From positions 124,001-188,000 of the forward strand of contig MCFL01000015.1 in assembly GCA_002102555.1 (NCBI GenBank): a DNA stretch of 64,000 bases, read 5' to 3'. Below the pieces are notes generated by a model. That model had not been told where the DNA came from. It did no database searches and saw nothing but the letters and a program-made list of their open reading frames with translations. Position numbers and translations under genes: made by a program. Positions 21,878 to 34,382 of the stretch are shown in pieces. This DNA is from Catenaria anguillulae PL171. Its lineage: Eukaryota > Blastocladiomycota > Blastocladiomycetes > Blastocladiales > Catenariaceae. Every line of letters begins with the position of its first letter. Position 1 is the stretch's first letter.

Positions 21878-24800
21878 TCACCTCCCCGACGCCTCCGGCA
21901 CCCGACTCGGTAAACGGCGACGACAAGGGCGAGCTCGGCGTGTGTGCACCACTGCTTCCCGACGCATATCCGAGCTGCCCGTGGAGATGTACGGCGGCGC
22001 CAGCGGTGCCCCCGCACCCGTTGCCGACACGCTCGAGCTTGGAAACAGACTGGCGAGGGATGCGGGTGCGGGCATGGCGTTACCGGCCATTCCGCTCGAG
22101 CCCATGGACGGATGTGCGGTTGGCGCCGCGCGCCGAACGTTACCGAGGTACTGCTTGCCCGTCGCACCAGACACGGTTGCTGGACTTGACGAGAGGATGG
22201 ATGCGGTGACGTGTGCGGCAGATGACGAGGAGGCGCCTGGACCGACACCGCCGGCGCCTGACACGTTGACGGACGACGACGACGAGTTTTTGCGCCAGCT
22301 GGATCCAAGCAGGGACGACAAGGACAGCAAGCTCGCCTGCTTTGCGACTGCGCGCGCCGCAGAGACGATCGGCCGGGCAGCTGCAGCGGCCGTGGTGGCC
22401 GAAGCCGATCCGGCCCCGCCGCCGCCGCCGCCTTGAGGGCTATAATGCGACACGCCGCTGGCTCCCGACCCCGTGCTGCCAATGCTCCACTCGGACATGT
22501 TGGCGTGGCAATGCGCAAGCGCCATAGGGACTGCGGACTCGGGATTCACAAGTGCGCCAACCACGGCCGTCGCGGGATTTGCGGCCGTGGCAAACGGACT
22601 CAGCGACACGTGTGCCGCCGTCGATGAGTATAGTGTGGCGCGCCGAACCATGGCTGCGAAATCACCCGCGCGCGTGAGCCATGACGTTTGTACCCGTCCA
22701 AGTGCGAGCCTGAGCGCCGCAAGCACCCGCGGCGGGAGACAGGTATCTGATGATGACGCCGCCGAGTTCGGATGCAAATGATGATGTGCATTCGCCGCCC
22801 ACCTGAGCGAACTGGTCGATGCCGACGACCCAAGCAATGCCGCCGCACCTGTGGTCGACCCAGCCGTCGGCGGCATACATGGATGGGCCGCAAGCCACTG
22901 CGAGCCCGCAAGCGCCTTTGCACCGTCCACTGCACGCGCCACATCGGCAGCAATCCTTGACACGCTCGGCAATCCGCCAACCCCGGCGCCCGCGCCCGTC
23001 GGTGCGCCTGCACCCGTGGACCCAAACCCCATCGATGCCCGTGGATTTGCCGGCGGCGGGGCGCTTGCGCCTGTGCCTGCGCCGCCACCGCCGCCCGTCA
23101 CTGCGGCCGCGGGCGCGGGCAAGTAATCGTATGCGACCCGAACACTCACCTCGTCCACGTCCACGACACAGTACCCGGCGCCGTTTTCACGCAACGTGTT
23201 GAGCGGCAACGCCACATACGAGTCGACACCAAGCAAGTTACACTCCCATGATTCGCGGTACGTCGGGCTGTTTTCGACCACGGTCGCGCAGTCGTCGGGG
23301 AGCACATATGCCAGGGCGTGCAAGAGCGGGGTGGCCAAGTCACACGCGCCGCGGACAATGATTTGGTCGCCTGTGGCCAGGTGCGTGAGAAGGATGAGGA
23401 GGTCTGGGCGAGGCAAGTGAAAGGCCAGGTGGAACAGGACGGTGAGAGCTGGGTCTGTGGCCGACGTGGTGGACGGCAAATGTCGTGGACGGTGGCGATT
23501 GCGCGAATGATGGTTTGCAATGGCGTTGACAGCGGGCGATGAGGAAGAGGTGGATGCAAGCGACATGCACGTTGACGGGGCCGTGGGTGTTGCAGGCGGC
23601 GTCAGCGTCCCATCACCTTGGAGATCTACGGGGAGCGACGGGGGTGTCGTGGCAGCGGTGTCGATTGGTGGCAATGTAGGTTGTCGTCGTGGAGATGCAA
23701 GTGGATACGAGACGCCGTGAATCACGGCATACGCTTGTTGTGGATGCTGACTCACCGCCGAGGGCCGGCGATTGCCCGGGGAGCACGCAATCCAGGTATC
23801 GCGCAGCAGCGCTGCAAAGTGCAAGTGGAGGGAAATAAAGACAGTCTTGACGCCCACAATGTCGACGAGCGACTTGATGCGCGGCAACGGGTTGCCTCGC
23901 TTTTTCAAGAATTGCTCTGTGTACAGCCAAACCTCAAACCGGGCCATGGCAACGAGGGAAAACGGGTTAGTGCGACAATCGTGTGAAACCGAGAACACAA
24001 GTTGAGATAAAGCGGACCGGGAGACAACTCCAGCTTTGGCGCTGCAACCTCCTGTTCCCCCTCCCGCTGCTGCCTCACATCGGCACTTCCCGAACTGACC
24101 CCCTCGGCCAACGCCACCAACTGATTCACAACGCCACCAAACCGAGACACGACAACATCCCACCACCGTGTCACGTGCTCAGCATGGTTGGTCAAAAGCA
24201 AGAGGCATACGCCCGTACGCCACCGCGAGATGCCGCATCGGCAAGCGAAAATGCCTGGGATACGACCGAAAACGGCAATGCGAATCCGGGCACCTCCAAC
24301 GTGTACAATAACGGGCCTGCGCGGTTCGACGGTGCAACTTCACAGCTGAGTGATCGGACCGACGCCGATTTCAGCACCGGATACAGATCAACACGCAGTG
24401 GGTAGCGCGCAGACGCAACGAGCAGCGGGTTCGGATCATGTATGTGTCCGTGGACGCGGTGTGCACCGAGTGGGGAGACGAGTGCGGGTTTCGCGGCGAC
24501 GGGTACAAGGTCGACGGCGGGAGCAGACGTTGGGGCAGAGAGTGTAGGGACAAGCGATGGGAATGCGTGCGTGCAGATGGACCAAAGGTCGGCAATGGCG
24601 GTTGGGGAGGACGGAAGTGTTGGGTGGCAGGCAGGGCACATGGGAGCGGATGGCGTCAAGGGCGCACCGTTGGGGCCTGCTGTCGGCGGGTGATGGGCAT
24701 AGGCAGGGACAGACGTGTTTGTGGGTGGAGCCGAGACGGCCGCCGGTGCAGTAGCACTATCGGAGGATGACGCTGCTGATGATGACGACATTGTCGATGT

Positions 24801-25430
24801 TGTCGTTGTCGTTCGCGACCGAGCCGTTTCAACACCGCCAACGTCTGCCGACGACGCAGGAGTCGAGCCGATGGCGGATGACGACGATACACTGGGGGCT
24901 GGATCTGGTGGCTCGCCATTTGGCGTGGGCGGTATTGGGTCGTGAATTTCGGCAAGCTCGGTGACTTCCCAACCATGTACCGGTTGCGAAACAAACACAA
25001 TGGACGGGCCCGTGAGCTCGCAAAAGTGGACCAAGGCGACGAGGTGGACGGGTTCTCGCCACAGCGGTTTGGAAGACGGGGCCGAGGAGGCGGTGGCAGT
25101 CGGTTGGGATGCTAGGGGTATTGCGGTGGTTGTGCTGGGTGAACTTGACGCTGATCCGGGCGTAGCGCTCGAAGGGTTCTTGTGATGGTGCCCGTGACCG
25201 AGCACGTGGTTGTCTGCTGCCAGGGAAGGCGGAGGAGGCGACATGATGTCGGCACGTGCAGAGCGGTTGCAAACTGTGTGTTCGGATCTCCTTTTAATCG
25301 ATGGGGCGCGAACTGACGTGGGAGACGGAGGTGGGCTGGTAGCGTGCGAGTGCGTGAGATGAGGATGCCCAAGCAAGTGCGCGTGGGAAGTGGGCGGGGA
25401 CAGGGGCGATGGTAGTGAATCGTGAGCCAT
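21878..25430 (-). CDS. Folliculin (FLCN/Lst7) homologue
   Basis: Exon 1 is 25430-24100 and exon 2 is 23932-21878. The 167-bp intron starts GTCAGT, has a CTAAC branch-like motif, and ends TTTGAG. The N-terminus has the folliculin signature LVALVHFCELTGPSIVFVSQ, a zinc-ribbon-like CPACHP, and VRSLSCEV before the longin domain end. Exon 2 carries the DENN-like part: LHLHFAALLRDTW, VLFHLAFHLPRP, GDQIIVRGACDL and SWECNLLGVDSYVALPLNTL. Folliculin is the GAP for RagC/D-type GTPases and controls TORC1 at the vacuole/lysosome. One base is missing near 24199-24208 (Tyr-Ala then a Leu-rich run); with it restored the protein would be 1128 residues. It is unusually long because of Ser/Thr/Ala/Gly-rich insertions and a low-complexity C-terminus. 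Confidence 0.85.
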
Positions 25431-27097
25431 TGAATGAATCGACAAGCGGGCGAGTGAATGCGCGAATGAGGCAAAGTGGTCTGGGCTTGAGCGTGCTGGG
25501 AATGGATGAGCAAGCAGGCGAGCGAAAGGTGAGCAACAATGAGCCTGTGCGGGTGCGGCCGCGCTTTTGAGTGGTCACGTCCAAGTCGGCGGCTGGCGGC
25601 TGGCGGCAATCCGCAGCAGGGTTAGCGTTGAGCGGTGGGATTGTGCGTTGAGCGTGAGCGCGGTCAGAAGGTGAAGGGACGAGATTGAGATTGGCCGCGA
25701 CGAGTTGGACGACGGACGACGCGTGGGGTGGGCCGTGTGTAGAGAACTGGAAAGCAAAGCATGTGAAAACCATTTAGCCGGTGCGCTGATGAATGGATAA
25801 TATGAATCACCTGGATGATGATGTTGAAAAACGGATCAACGACGAGTGCCGCAGGAAGCAGGCCAGCCGGCCAGCAGGTAGCTGGCATTGGCACGCGATT
25901 CAACGTTGCGAGCATCAATGTTGATATACGCACCCAATATCCGAAATAGAAGCAAAAGAATGTTAGAGACGAGTCAAGATCAAGTGGAGGTACTGACAAT
26001 GGTCAGTGCACCACCTCCAGGCTCAAGCGTCAATGGTTGCCCGCAGTGGTGAAAGGTGACGACGTGAATCAGGTCAGTTGAGAAGCAGCGTGGCTTGTCA
26101 AACCGTCACTGCGTGGTCAGTGCCCGCGATTTGCCGAGGTGTGTGACGGGCTCTCAGAGAGCAGCTGGACCGAGCAAGCGGTGGTGCCGTTGATGCGATG
26201 TGCGTTGCGGAATTGGCTCGTGGGGACAGGGGACAGAGACTCGGACGGGACGGTGGTGAGCGGCCAGTGGGGCCAGAGAAGCAACAAAGATGTGCAATGG
26301 CGGTAGCTAGTTGTGTGGAAGGAGGTTCGAGGCTAGAGGCTAGAGGCAACGCTGGTGGACGGCCATAGCGAATTGGAAATGCTGAACTTGCAAGTCGAGA
26401 TTAAATAGCGTTGCAAAAGTTGCAACCCAATGCCAGCGCCGCGAGCAAGCGTGTGGGTGTTGGAGGCAAGGACTTGGGAACGCTCGAGCTATCCGGTTTG
26501 GGTAACAATATGTGGCCGTGAACTGCGCTGGCGCTCGGTGACGGTGTGCGATTGCACAGAATCAGTGGCCGTCCATGTACTTGTACTTTGATATTCGATG
26601 AATGGATGTTTACCGCGATGGTTCTAACAACATCGTTCGGTTTGCCGGCTGCGGTTGCCGATCGAACTTGAAAGCAGGCAATGGACGACATTCGCTTACA
26701 CATTTATAAATCCACACATGTCCTTCGTCTCATCGTCTCATCGGTCAAGGTTGAGACGGTTACGGTTATTTACCATCATCCTCTGGGACCCATGTGCTTC
26801 TTGTTGGATTGAGAAGCTTCTTGTTGCAATTGCAATTTGCGGCACTTGGTCCGGTGATGACTCAAATCGACCATCAGGCATTACTTATGTATGAAGGTAA
26901 ATCTAATCCGATCTTTCTCTGGTTGCAGAGTGCCCTGCAGCTTCCGCACCGAATATCGCACACCACCAACGACTCCCATGCCATTCCGCTCGCATGCGAC
27001 TCTGCGCAACATTGCCCAATCCTGCAACCATCACTGCCCAGATATACACTGTCACCGTCTTGTCACCGCGACACCTTAACGCCACATCGTCACGACC
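25431..27097. other. Long intergenic region between divergent folliculin and DCP2
   Basis: 1.67 kb with no frame I can support as a gene. The first 350 bp next to folliculin is GC-rich and probably leader; 26000-26900 is AT-richer. No tRNA, repeat or mobile element was seen. Confidence 0.45.
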
Positions 27098-28890
27098 ATG
27101 ACCTTTGCCAACCTGTCCCTCTCGGAGGTGCTCGACGACCTTGGCAGCCGATTTATCATCAATGTGCCGGACGAAGAGCTCGCCTCCATCGAGCGCATCT
27201 GCTTCCAAATCGAGCAAGCACACTGGTTCTACGAGGATTTCGTCCGCGAAGAAAACCCGACCCTCCCGTCCTTTTCGCTCAAAGCCTTTTGCGCCCAGTT
27301 CTTCCACCACTGCCCGCTCCTCCACGAGTGGGCTGAGGTCCACGAGCAGGCCTTTGCCACCTTCATGAAGTACAAGTTTCGCGTCCCCGTGTGCGGCGCA
27401 ATCATCCTCAACCACACCTACGACCACGTCTTGCTCGTCAAGGGATGGAACTCGCGCACTTGGTCGTGGCCAAGGGGTAAGATCAACAAAGGCGAAAAGG
27501 AGCTCCGATGTGCCGTTCGCGAAGTCATGGAGGAAACGGGGTTTGATATCACGCCCTACTTGGTCACCACCACCCATCCCCGCTCATGAATCGCAACAAT
27601 AACCAGTCGGGTCCCAGCGACAAGGAAATCAACGAGCCCGACCACATGCAAATCACCATCAAGGAACAGCGCCTCCGATTGTACATTGCCGCGGGCGTGC
27701 CCACGTCAACCACATTCGAGACAAGAACACGCAAGGAAATTGCCGAAATCGCATGGCATCCGTTGGCCTCGTTACCAGGGTTTTCGAAACGCGCCGCGGG
27801 CAACGGTGGCGGCGTTGGTGGTAACGTCTCGGATGCCATTGGTGGACACTACTCGTCTTCGGCCGCGGGCGGATCAAAGAAAAAGTATTACATGCTGACG
27901 CCATTTTTGGCCGCTCTGAGGACCTGGGTCAAGAAGCGCAAGCAGTACCTCAAGCGCAACGGGCCACCCGCAAAGTTGGGCGGCACCCCGGTATTGGATG
28001 TGGATTCAGAGTACGACACGGATCGCAGCGCATCTATTCGCATGCCCACGCCCGCATCAACAGGGGCAGCAGCCGTGATGCCGACGACGGCGAGCTTGGA
28101 GCTCAAGTCCATTTTGGGTATTGGCGGTGGCGGCGGCGGCGGCGTGGGTCGGTCAGCCACGGTGGAGTCCATCAGTGTGCGGTCATCGCCGTCGAAATCG
28201 CCACAGGCCCCATCAACCCCACCACCAGCTATGTTTGTCACGCAAGGTCCCCTTCCGACCGCCTCGGACTCGCTCATGGTCAATACCGCCAGCGACGTTT
28301 CGCCCTCGTTTTCGCACTTGCTTTCTGCAACCACGGCCACCTCATCACACCTGCGCGACCTGCTCGGCATTCTCCCTGGGTCGCCCCCGCCTGCATCCAA
28401 CTCGTTTGCTGTGCCGGGCCCTGTCGACCCACCCGTCTCAGCACTCTCGGCACAACCCGCACCCGTCCGCATTTGGCAGCCCAAGCCCGCTCCGCCCATG
28501 TTTCCAGCAATAGCAGCAGCAGCGACGATGCCTCCAAGACCTGCTCCGCTTTCATCATTGCCGGCGTCTGGAAATGCAGACAAGGCGCAGTCGTTGCTCA
28601 GCGCCATTTTGCTTGGTCCATCTGTACCCGCACCTGCACCCGCACCCGCGCCAGCAGCGACACGCGCGGCGTCGCCGCCACAATCACATGTGCAAGCGCG
28701 GTCGCCGTCGCCATTGTCGCCCTCGTCGGCATCTGTTCGGTCGCGGTCGGCGTCGCCATCGTCATCGTCATCCTCGGAACGTGAAGTCGTGGATGAGGAG
28801 GAGAAAAAGGGTGGCGAGGAGCAGCTGCCGCAGCATCCTTGGGTTGCGTTCAAGTTTGATCGGTCAAAGATTGTTGCGTGTTTTGATTGA
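27098..28890 (+). CDS. DCP2: mRNA-decapping enzyme Dcp2
   Basis: The N-terminal regulatory domain (LSEVLDDLGSRFIINVPDEE, then QAHWFYEDFVREENP) is Dcp2-specific. The Nudix box GX5EX7REUXEEXGU fits residues 127-149, with catalytic Glu in REVMEETGF. Box B follows as ITIKEQRLRLYIAAGVP and FETRTRKEIAEIAWHPL. The frame changes after residue 155. Either a 44-bp intron (27563-27606, weak GTCACC donor, CCAG acceptor, frame kept, 582 residues) or one missing base explains it. The C-terminal half is Ser/Pro/Ala-rich and disordered, with at least two Leu-rich short helices resembling the HLMs of fungal Dcp2 (around 28345-28375 and 28580-28615), which bind Edc3/Dcp1-type partners. It removes the m7G cap in 5'-3' mRNA decay, in P-bodies. 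Confidence 0.93.
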
Positions 28891-30295
28891 AGCGCCAGAG
28901 CAGTTTGGAGAGCCGGTGTGTATAATTGGGGATTTGCTATTTACCTGGATGGCGAATTTGCTCGCCTGGTTTTTCGCCCGAGTCGAGCGATCTCCTCCCC
29001 TTGTGCTTTTGTATCCAGTCTGTTTCCGCTCATTGAGTGGTTCACCTCTTTGCGCCGCGAGCTGGCACAGCCGACTCGCAATCTCGCTCATGGCAATGCC
29101 TCCTCTCGGCCAGCATGTACCTCATTCCCACTTCATCCCTCCGTGCCTCTTTCCCTCACTCGTTCATGTACCGCGGTGTGGCGTTTCCATCCTCCATTCT
29201 TCATCTGGGTCCCTGCGCGCAGTGTTGCACCAGGCCTCGTATTTTCCCCATACCTCTTCCTCGTCCCGCCGGCCGTCCGCCTTTTGGAGATGCCGGAGCA
29301 AAGGCGCCCTCAGCCTGCTTGCTGCATTATATCACAGACACCTGCAATACACGACCGATTTGTGATATGAAAGCAGAGCACATGGACACATGTCCTGGCA
29401 TCGACTCCTCCACATCATTGCCCATTGCTAGCGGCGTTCGATTGACTTGCCGCCGGCACCCTGATCCAGCAGGAGCATGATGTCGCGGCAGGCATTTGAG
29501 AAGCGGACATGACACCAGGGTACTACATTGTAATTTAGTACCCTGATGACACGCTTGTCGTCTGTGGTCGGTCGTGATTGTAAACACCATCAAGTCCAAA
29601 ACCACCACATCATGCATTCAAGTTGAGGGTATGGCTCTGGGAATGAGTGGATCAAGTCCATCTCGATAATTCATGGCACACTCCCTCAGCTGCTCGGTCA
29701 ACCGTCGAGCCGTGAGGTGCCCGCATAGTGTCACTTCATCTCGGTATGTACTCCAGGCACCAGCTTCCCTCTTTTGCCCTTTGCCTGTTCGCTGTTCGCC
29801 AGCTTATTGGTACGTTGTGCCGTCCTGCTCAAGATCGATGAATAACATCCGCCCTTGGCCACTTCCACCAGGCAAGCCCAACATCGCCCTGAACTTCAGG
29901 CAATTGCCCGCACAATCACTTTCCTCACTGTTCCGGCCTTCCCAATGTATGTGCCACCAATGATCCCCCATGCAGCTACCCATCCGCCCAGGTGAACTGG
30001 GCACTCGTCCATCGACGCCCGCCACCAACTTCTCGCTTGCAGAGGACCGCCGCCCTCCCGGCCTTTCTGCACTGCGTTAACGTTCCTCGCTCGTACACAA
30101 AGGGCTGGCAACCGCCATGGTGGTCCGACTCTGGGATCGGCCATCCTCGAGTCCTCGATCCACTGTCCCCCACTCATCTCCACATGGCTGACACACCCTG
30201 CTCCTCCACGCTGACCGGTTCACAGATCGCCCCACTACCGGCACTGATCCACCTTTGCTCGACTCGCCACCGTGAACACCTCAAGTACATGCACC
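28891..30295. other. Intergenic between DCP2 and MPDU1
   Basis: 1.4 kb with CT-rich stretches and no convincing coding frame. It contains the perfect inverted repeat listed separately. Confidence 0.45.
29516..29545. repeat. Perfect 10-bp inverted repeat with 10-nt loop
   Basis: CAGGGTACTA at 29516-29525 is the exact reverse complement of TAGTACCCTG at 29536-29545. The loop is AT-rich. A TGACAC hexamer lies just outside each arm (about 29510 and 29547). The function is unknown; a terminator-like hairpin, a protein-binding palindrome or a tiny element remnant are all possible. Confidence 0.7.
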
Positions 30296-31057
30296 ATGGA
30301 CAAACTCGCCGTCCCGTCTCTTCTCCATCCGGCCCTGTCGCCCATCATGCTGCCCCTCCTCGGCGACTCGTGTACCGCTGAGCTGCTGGGCCCGCTCACG
30401 CAGTGGACCTCGCCCTGCATCTCACTTGCCTTTTCCAAGGGCCTTGGCCTCGGTATCGTCGCGGCCGGCGCCATTGTCAAGGTGCCGCAAATCCTCAAGC
30501 TACTGCACGGATGGGACGCGCGCGGCCTGTCATACTCTGGCTTCCTGCTGGAATCCGTTGCCTCGGGCATCTTTGTTGCCTACAACGCGGCCAACGGGTA
30601 TCCGTGGTCGACATGGGGTGAAACCGCATTCATTGTCCTGCAAAACCTGTGCATTCTGGTGCTCATGGCCGCCATCCAGCGCCGCACGCAGCTGCAAGCC
30701 TTGTTGATTGCCGGCTTTGCCGTTGCGGGCGCAGGCTTGTACTCTGCGCCGCTCGCCACGCTCAAGATGTTGCAGTCGACGGCCATGCCCATTTCCATGG
30801 CGTCCAAGCTGCCGCCCATTTACACCGTGTGGAAGGAGGGCGGGTCCGGCGCATTGTCGGCCGTCACGGTCGTGGCGTACTTTGCCGGGTCGCTGGCCAG
30901 GATCTTCACCACGGTCAAGGAGGTGGATGACAAGTTGATTCTCACGTCGTATGTGATTAACGGCGTGTTAAATGCCGTGCTGTTGGGCCAGGTGTTGTGG
31001 TATTGGAACGCAAAGCCCAAGACGGGCAAGGCTAACAAGAAGAGCAAGGTGGAGTGA
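30296..31057 (+). CDS. Mannose-P-dolichol utilization defect 1 homologue (MPDU1, PQ-loop membrane protein)
   Basis: Single exon, 253 residues. It has two PQ-loop repeats: the first contains GAIVKVPQILKLLHGWDARG followed by LSYSGFLLES, and the second SKLPPIYTVWKEGGSGALSA. About seven hydrophobic helices are visible, and the C-terminus is Lys-rich (KTGKANKKSKVE) like an ER-retrieval tail. MPDU1 is needed for the use of dolichol-linked mannose and glucose donors in the ER lumen (N-glycosylation, GPI anchors); its molecular activity is unsettled. The ATG at 30296 is preferred; the GTG at 30272 is only an alternative. Intronless, with a ~30-nt poly(A) tract 145 bp after the stop. Confidence 0.93.
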   Translation: MDKLAVPSLLHPALSPIMLPLLGDSCTAELLGPLTQWTSPCISLAFSKGLGLGIVAAGAIVKVPQILKLLHGWDARGLSYSGFLLESVASGIFVAYNAANGYPWSTWGETAFIVLQNLCILVLMAAIQRRTQLQALLIAGFAVAGAGLYSAPLATLKMLQSTAMPISMASKLPPIYTVWKEGGSGALSAVTVVAYFAGSLARIFTTVKEVDDKLILTSYVINGVLNAVLLGQVLWYWNAKPKTGKANKKSKVE

Positions 31058-31201
31058 ATGTGGCACTGGTCGTGCTTGTATGTGGGAGTTGTCACTATGA
31101 CCCCAAGAACTTTAGTGCTTGCATGCGTAACACTTCCTCCTTCTTTGTGCTGCCACTTTCTATTGCTCTATTACTCGAGATGTTTGAAGACTCGACATCT
31201 A

Positions 31202-31202
<1 letters not shown>

Positions 31203-31232
<30 letters not shown>
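31203..31232 (+). repeat. Poly(A) tract, about 30 nt
   Basis: An uninterrupted A run 145 bp downstream of the MPDU1 stop. Its position fits a genomically encoded poly(A) tail, but it may also be a simple homopolymer. Confidence 0.9.
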
Positions 31233-31233
<1 letters not shown>

Positions 31234-33700
31234 AATTCAGACCAAGTCTGGACCGTGCTTTGGAGGGACATGCTTCCTAGAATGGTGGATACATGATGCA
31301 TAGGAAACCAACAACGGGCAGCGGCTAAGGTTCTTGCAATGGAATTCCGTTACTGCATGTGCTAAACTCTTCCAAATCGACACTGAGAATCCAGGCAGGC
31401 ATCGCGATCTCATCGGCTGCCTGGCACGAAAAGCTTGCAAGCTTTCGGCGTTGCGTCTCCAGACACATGTAGTGCAATGTGGTCCCTCAAACCGAACCAT
31501 CCGCTGAATATATGTAGGTGTGAAGGAAGAGGGTACACACACTCTGAAGAGCATGCGTGCATGATGAGGGGTGTGCACTGAGAGCATGGACCGTAAGTTG
31601 CATTTCCCAATCCTGTTTGCGCAAGCAACTTGCCAGAGTATGTACGACATGTGCTCAAATGGGTGGTGCGCAGGATAAGTACATATGGGAGTATTTTGTC
31701 TTTTGCATGGCCTTCGCCTCCGAGTCCCTGATTGCTCACGACGTGGTATATATTCCCGTCCGGTTTGCCTTCCGCACTGTTAATTCCAAATCCAAGTGGC
31801 TTCAGGTTTCGAGCGTAGGTGTGCACCGAAATGAAGATATATTCATATTTGCACAAAACTCTCATCGTGTATCGCGAGAATTGACCCATGAGTTTGCCCG
31901 TTTCGAATAAACATTGTTGGGTTTTGATCGCACAACAATCTGACAGCGACATTCCAAAAGGAGGTGGACTTTGACCTTCGAAAGTTGTTTGCCTTGACGA
32001 TTGTGCGTGAGTCATGCCACATAATTCGGGGTGAGTCAAGTAAATCTTATAGACTATTCGCAAGAGAACGCCCCCGTTTCCCCTGCCCCGAAACGTTTTT
32101 GTGGACGGGAAAGGCTGCCGTTTCGTTAAATCTGACGACGGAGGCGCTTGTCTTACATTTCGCTTGATGTTGATGGGCGGTTTGGGCGGACCACCAGATC
32201 ACACTGAGGCCACTTTCCCAAATTACATAGTTCACTCATCCATATGTCTCGCGGGCCTTGACCGGTTCGGGCCACGAGTCATTGGAAGCCTGGTGACCAC
32301 GGGATTCGTTCCGTCGGTCTGTACCGGCTAAGCAACTGGTCCGTGGTCTTTCCTGATGAGAACGTATGCCGATGGCCTCTTGTTCCTCAAGAACATTGCG
32401 GACTGTCCGCACCCATGCATCAACCGCCAGCACCATTTCTCGGCAATTGCGAGCATTTCGTGCTGTGTAACTGCAACCATCACTGTGGCCACCTATTGTT
32501 ATCACTGCTGCCCCCCCCCTGCTCGCCCATTCTGAGCAGGCAAACAATTCTCTGAGGCCGCAAGCCGCCTTTCAGTGTCGGTGTGCTTACTGGTTAAGTT
32601 TCCTTGGTCATGATTGCGTCAGCTAGGCCCGCGCCGGCGCCCGCGGGGATCAAGGAAAGCATCACTGTAAACAGGGGCGATTGAGTACGAAGAGGTCTGA
32701 CTGAATGGTGTTCCATTTTTGATGCATGAAACGTGAAAATTTCGGTGCCATTATCTGCTGCCTCCTCTGTCTTTAACGCGTGGCACATTACTTAGACCCT
32801 CGCCATTTCCTCACCCAAACAACCCGGCCGGAGTTCGGGTTGTCTTGCCCCGCCCAACTTGTCCGCCGGCTTATCATTTCCATTGCTCGGCAGACCGTGC
32901 GCTCCCGCCGCCACGCTGTGTGCACGAGTTCGTTGACCGAGGACCCGTCGCTAACTTTTTTGCTGCCACGCAAACCCACCAGTCTGTCCTCATCCCCCCT
33001 TTCTTGCTCTTCGTTTCGTTAGTATTTTCTCTCCTTGCGCCTTTAAGGCTCCCCTGGATCAATATAAACTGCTCCCCCCCCCCTCCCCGTTGTCTTTTTC
33101 TCTCCTGAATTGGCCGTCAATAGTTTAGGATCACTCACGACCGTCTGCTCCCTGCTCTCTGCTCTCTTCCGGCCCTCGCCATCTCTGCCGGCATTGTTGT
33201 GCCAATATCCACCTTCCTTCCTCGCATACTTACATTCCATCACTTGCCCCTTTGGTTTTGTTTTGACCGTCACGCCAAACGCCTGCCTGTCCCGCGGCCC
33301 TCCTTCCTTCCAAGTTGTGGCTGGTTCGCCCGCCACGGTTTCGCCTCGTTGCCAATTGCCGATTGGGCAATCACGGTTATTGAAAGATCACGACCGACAC
33401 TTTTAATGTTTGCCTCGGGAAATCCTTTGTCTACCCCCTGCGCCATTCCTTGGTGTTGTTGTTGCAGTTCCATTGTGCATCAACTGTGGAATCACTCAAT
33501 CTGACCTTCTTTATATCCCTTTTGTCGTCATTCTCGTCATCTTATCCCTCCTGTCTTGTTTGCTGCTTCGCCTCCTGGTGGAAAGCAGCGCTTGAACTCT
33601 CCGGATCCGGTGCCCTCAAACGGATCATTTGGCGCCTTTGGCAAGTCACTAACTCGGTACGCACCTCCGTGTATAATACATACATTCAAGTTCACTATAT

Positions 33701-33711
33701 CCCCCCCCCCC
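33701..33711 (+). repeat. Poly(C) tract, one of about seven between 32.5 and 39.9 kb
   Basis: C runs of 9 or more on the plus strand: 32511-32519, 33074-33083, 33701-33711, 33835-33844, 34254-34267, 37500-37511 (inside an intron of the RRM gene) and 39809-39818. I did not notice comparable runs elsewhere in the window. Confidence 0.85.
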
Positions 33712-34382
33712 ACTTTTCTCGCATCCCCATGCTTTAACTGCGCTGCCTGTCCCAAGTTCGGTACAACGGACGGCGTACCTTGGTCTCAGTTGCGCTGGGC
33801 CTGGCATTTGTGCGACTTGACCCCGGCTCGGGTGCCCCCCCCCCACTTCCACTTTCCACTCGTTCGGAGCTCCAGATGCCATCCGACGGCATTGGGCTTT
33901 GTATTGTTGTTGCTGTTGTTCGATGGTTTCACCTTGGATGCTTCTCACCCACGCTGCATCCCGTCTTGGTCCATCCATTGGCACCCGCCTGCTCGCCTGT
34001 GACTGCCTCGCGGTTATCTATACGGGCAAGTCTCACCGTTTCTCTGCCGGCAAATTGGTCCATTTGGATTGGAACACGTCAACGCGTTCGAGTGACTCTT
34101 GGGTGGGCCAATTTGTCTCGCATCTCGTTCCAATTCGTTTGATCATTCCGCTTGGCTCCCTCTCGCCCCCAGCAGCCTCACATACCGACTTTTTACAAAG
34201 TGTTGCGCTTTTGTTGTGTTCCCGCCCCCTTTCATGATTGTGGTTCCCTTTCGCCCCCCCCCCCCCCGTCTCCTTCTTGACATGGGACGCTTACACGTTC
34301 CCGACAATCCCCACACAATCGCATACTGACCTGCCTGTATCCGTGTTGCTCAGCTCAGTGCATCCAATCTACATCTATAAGT

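Larger units (their letters stand above)
31058..34382. other. Gene-poor region and long pyrimidine-rich leader of the RRM gene
   Basis: 3.3 kb without a supportable gene. The first part is 3' flank of MPDU1 with a poly(A) run. 31300-32330 is AT-richer with several unconvincing frames (largest 217 codons, minus strand). From about 32800 to the RRM start the plus strand is strongly C/T-rich with several poly(C) runs, consistent with a long transcribed leader or promoter. I found no tRNA or snRNA. Confidence 0.45.

Noticed and set aside
27888-28853. 321-codon minus-strand frame opposite DCP2
   Set aside because: Antisense to the Ser/Pro/Ala-rich Dcp2 tail; composition shadow of the sense gene.
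31410-32063. 217-codon minus-strand frame in the gene-poor region
   Set aside because: Cys- and His-rich without pattern, no splice partners, no recognisable domain; likely chance.
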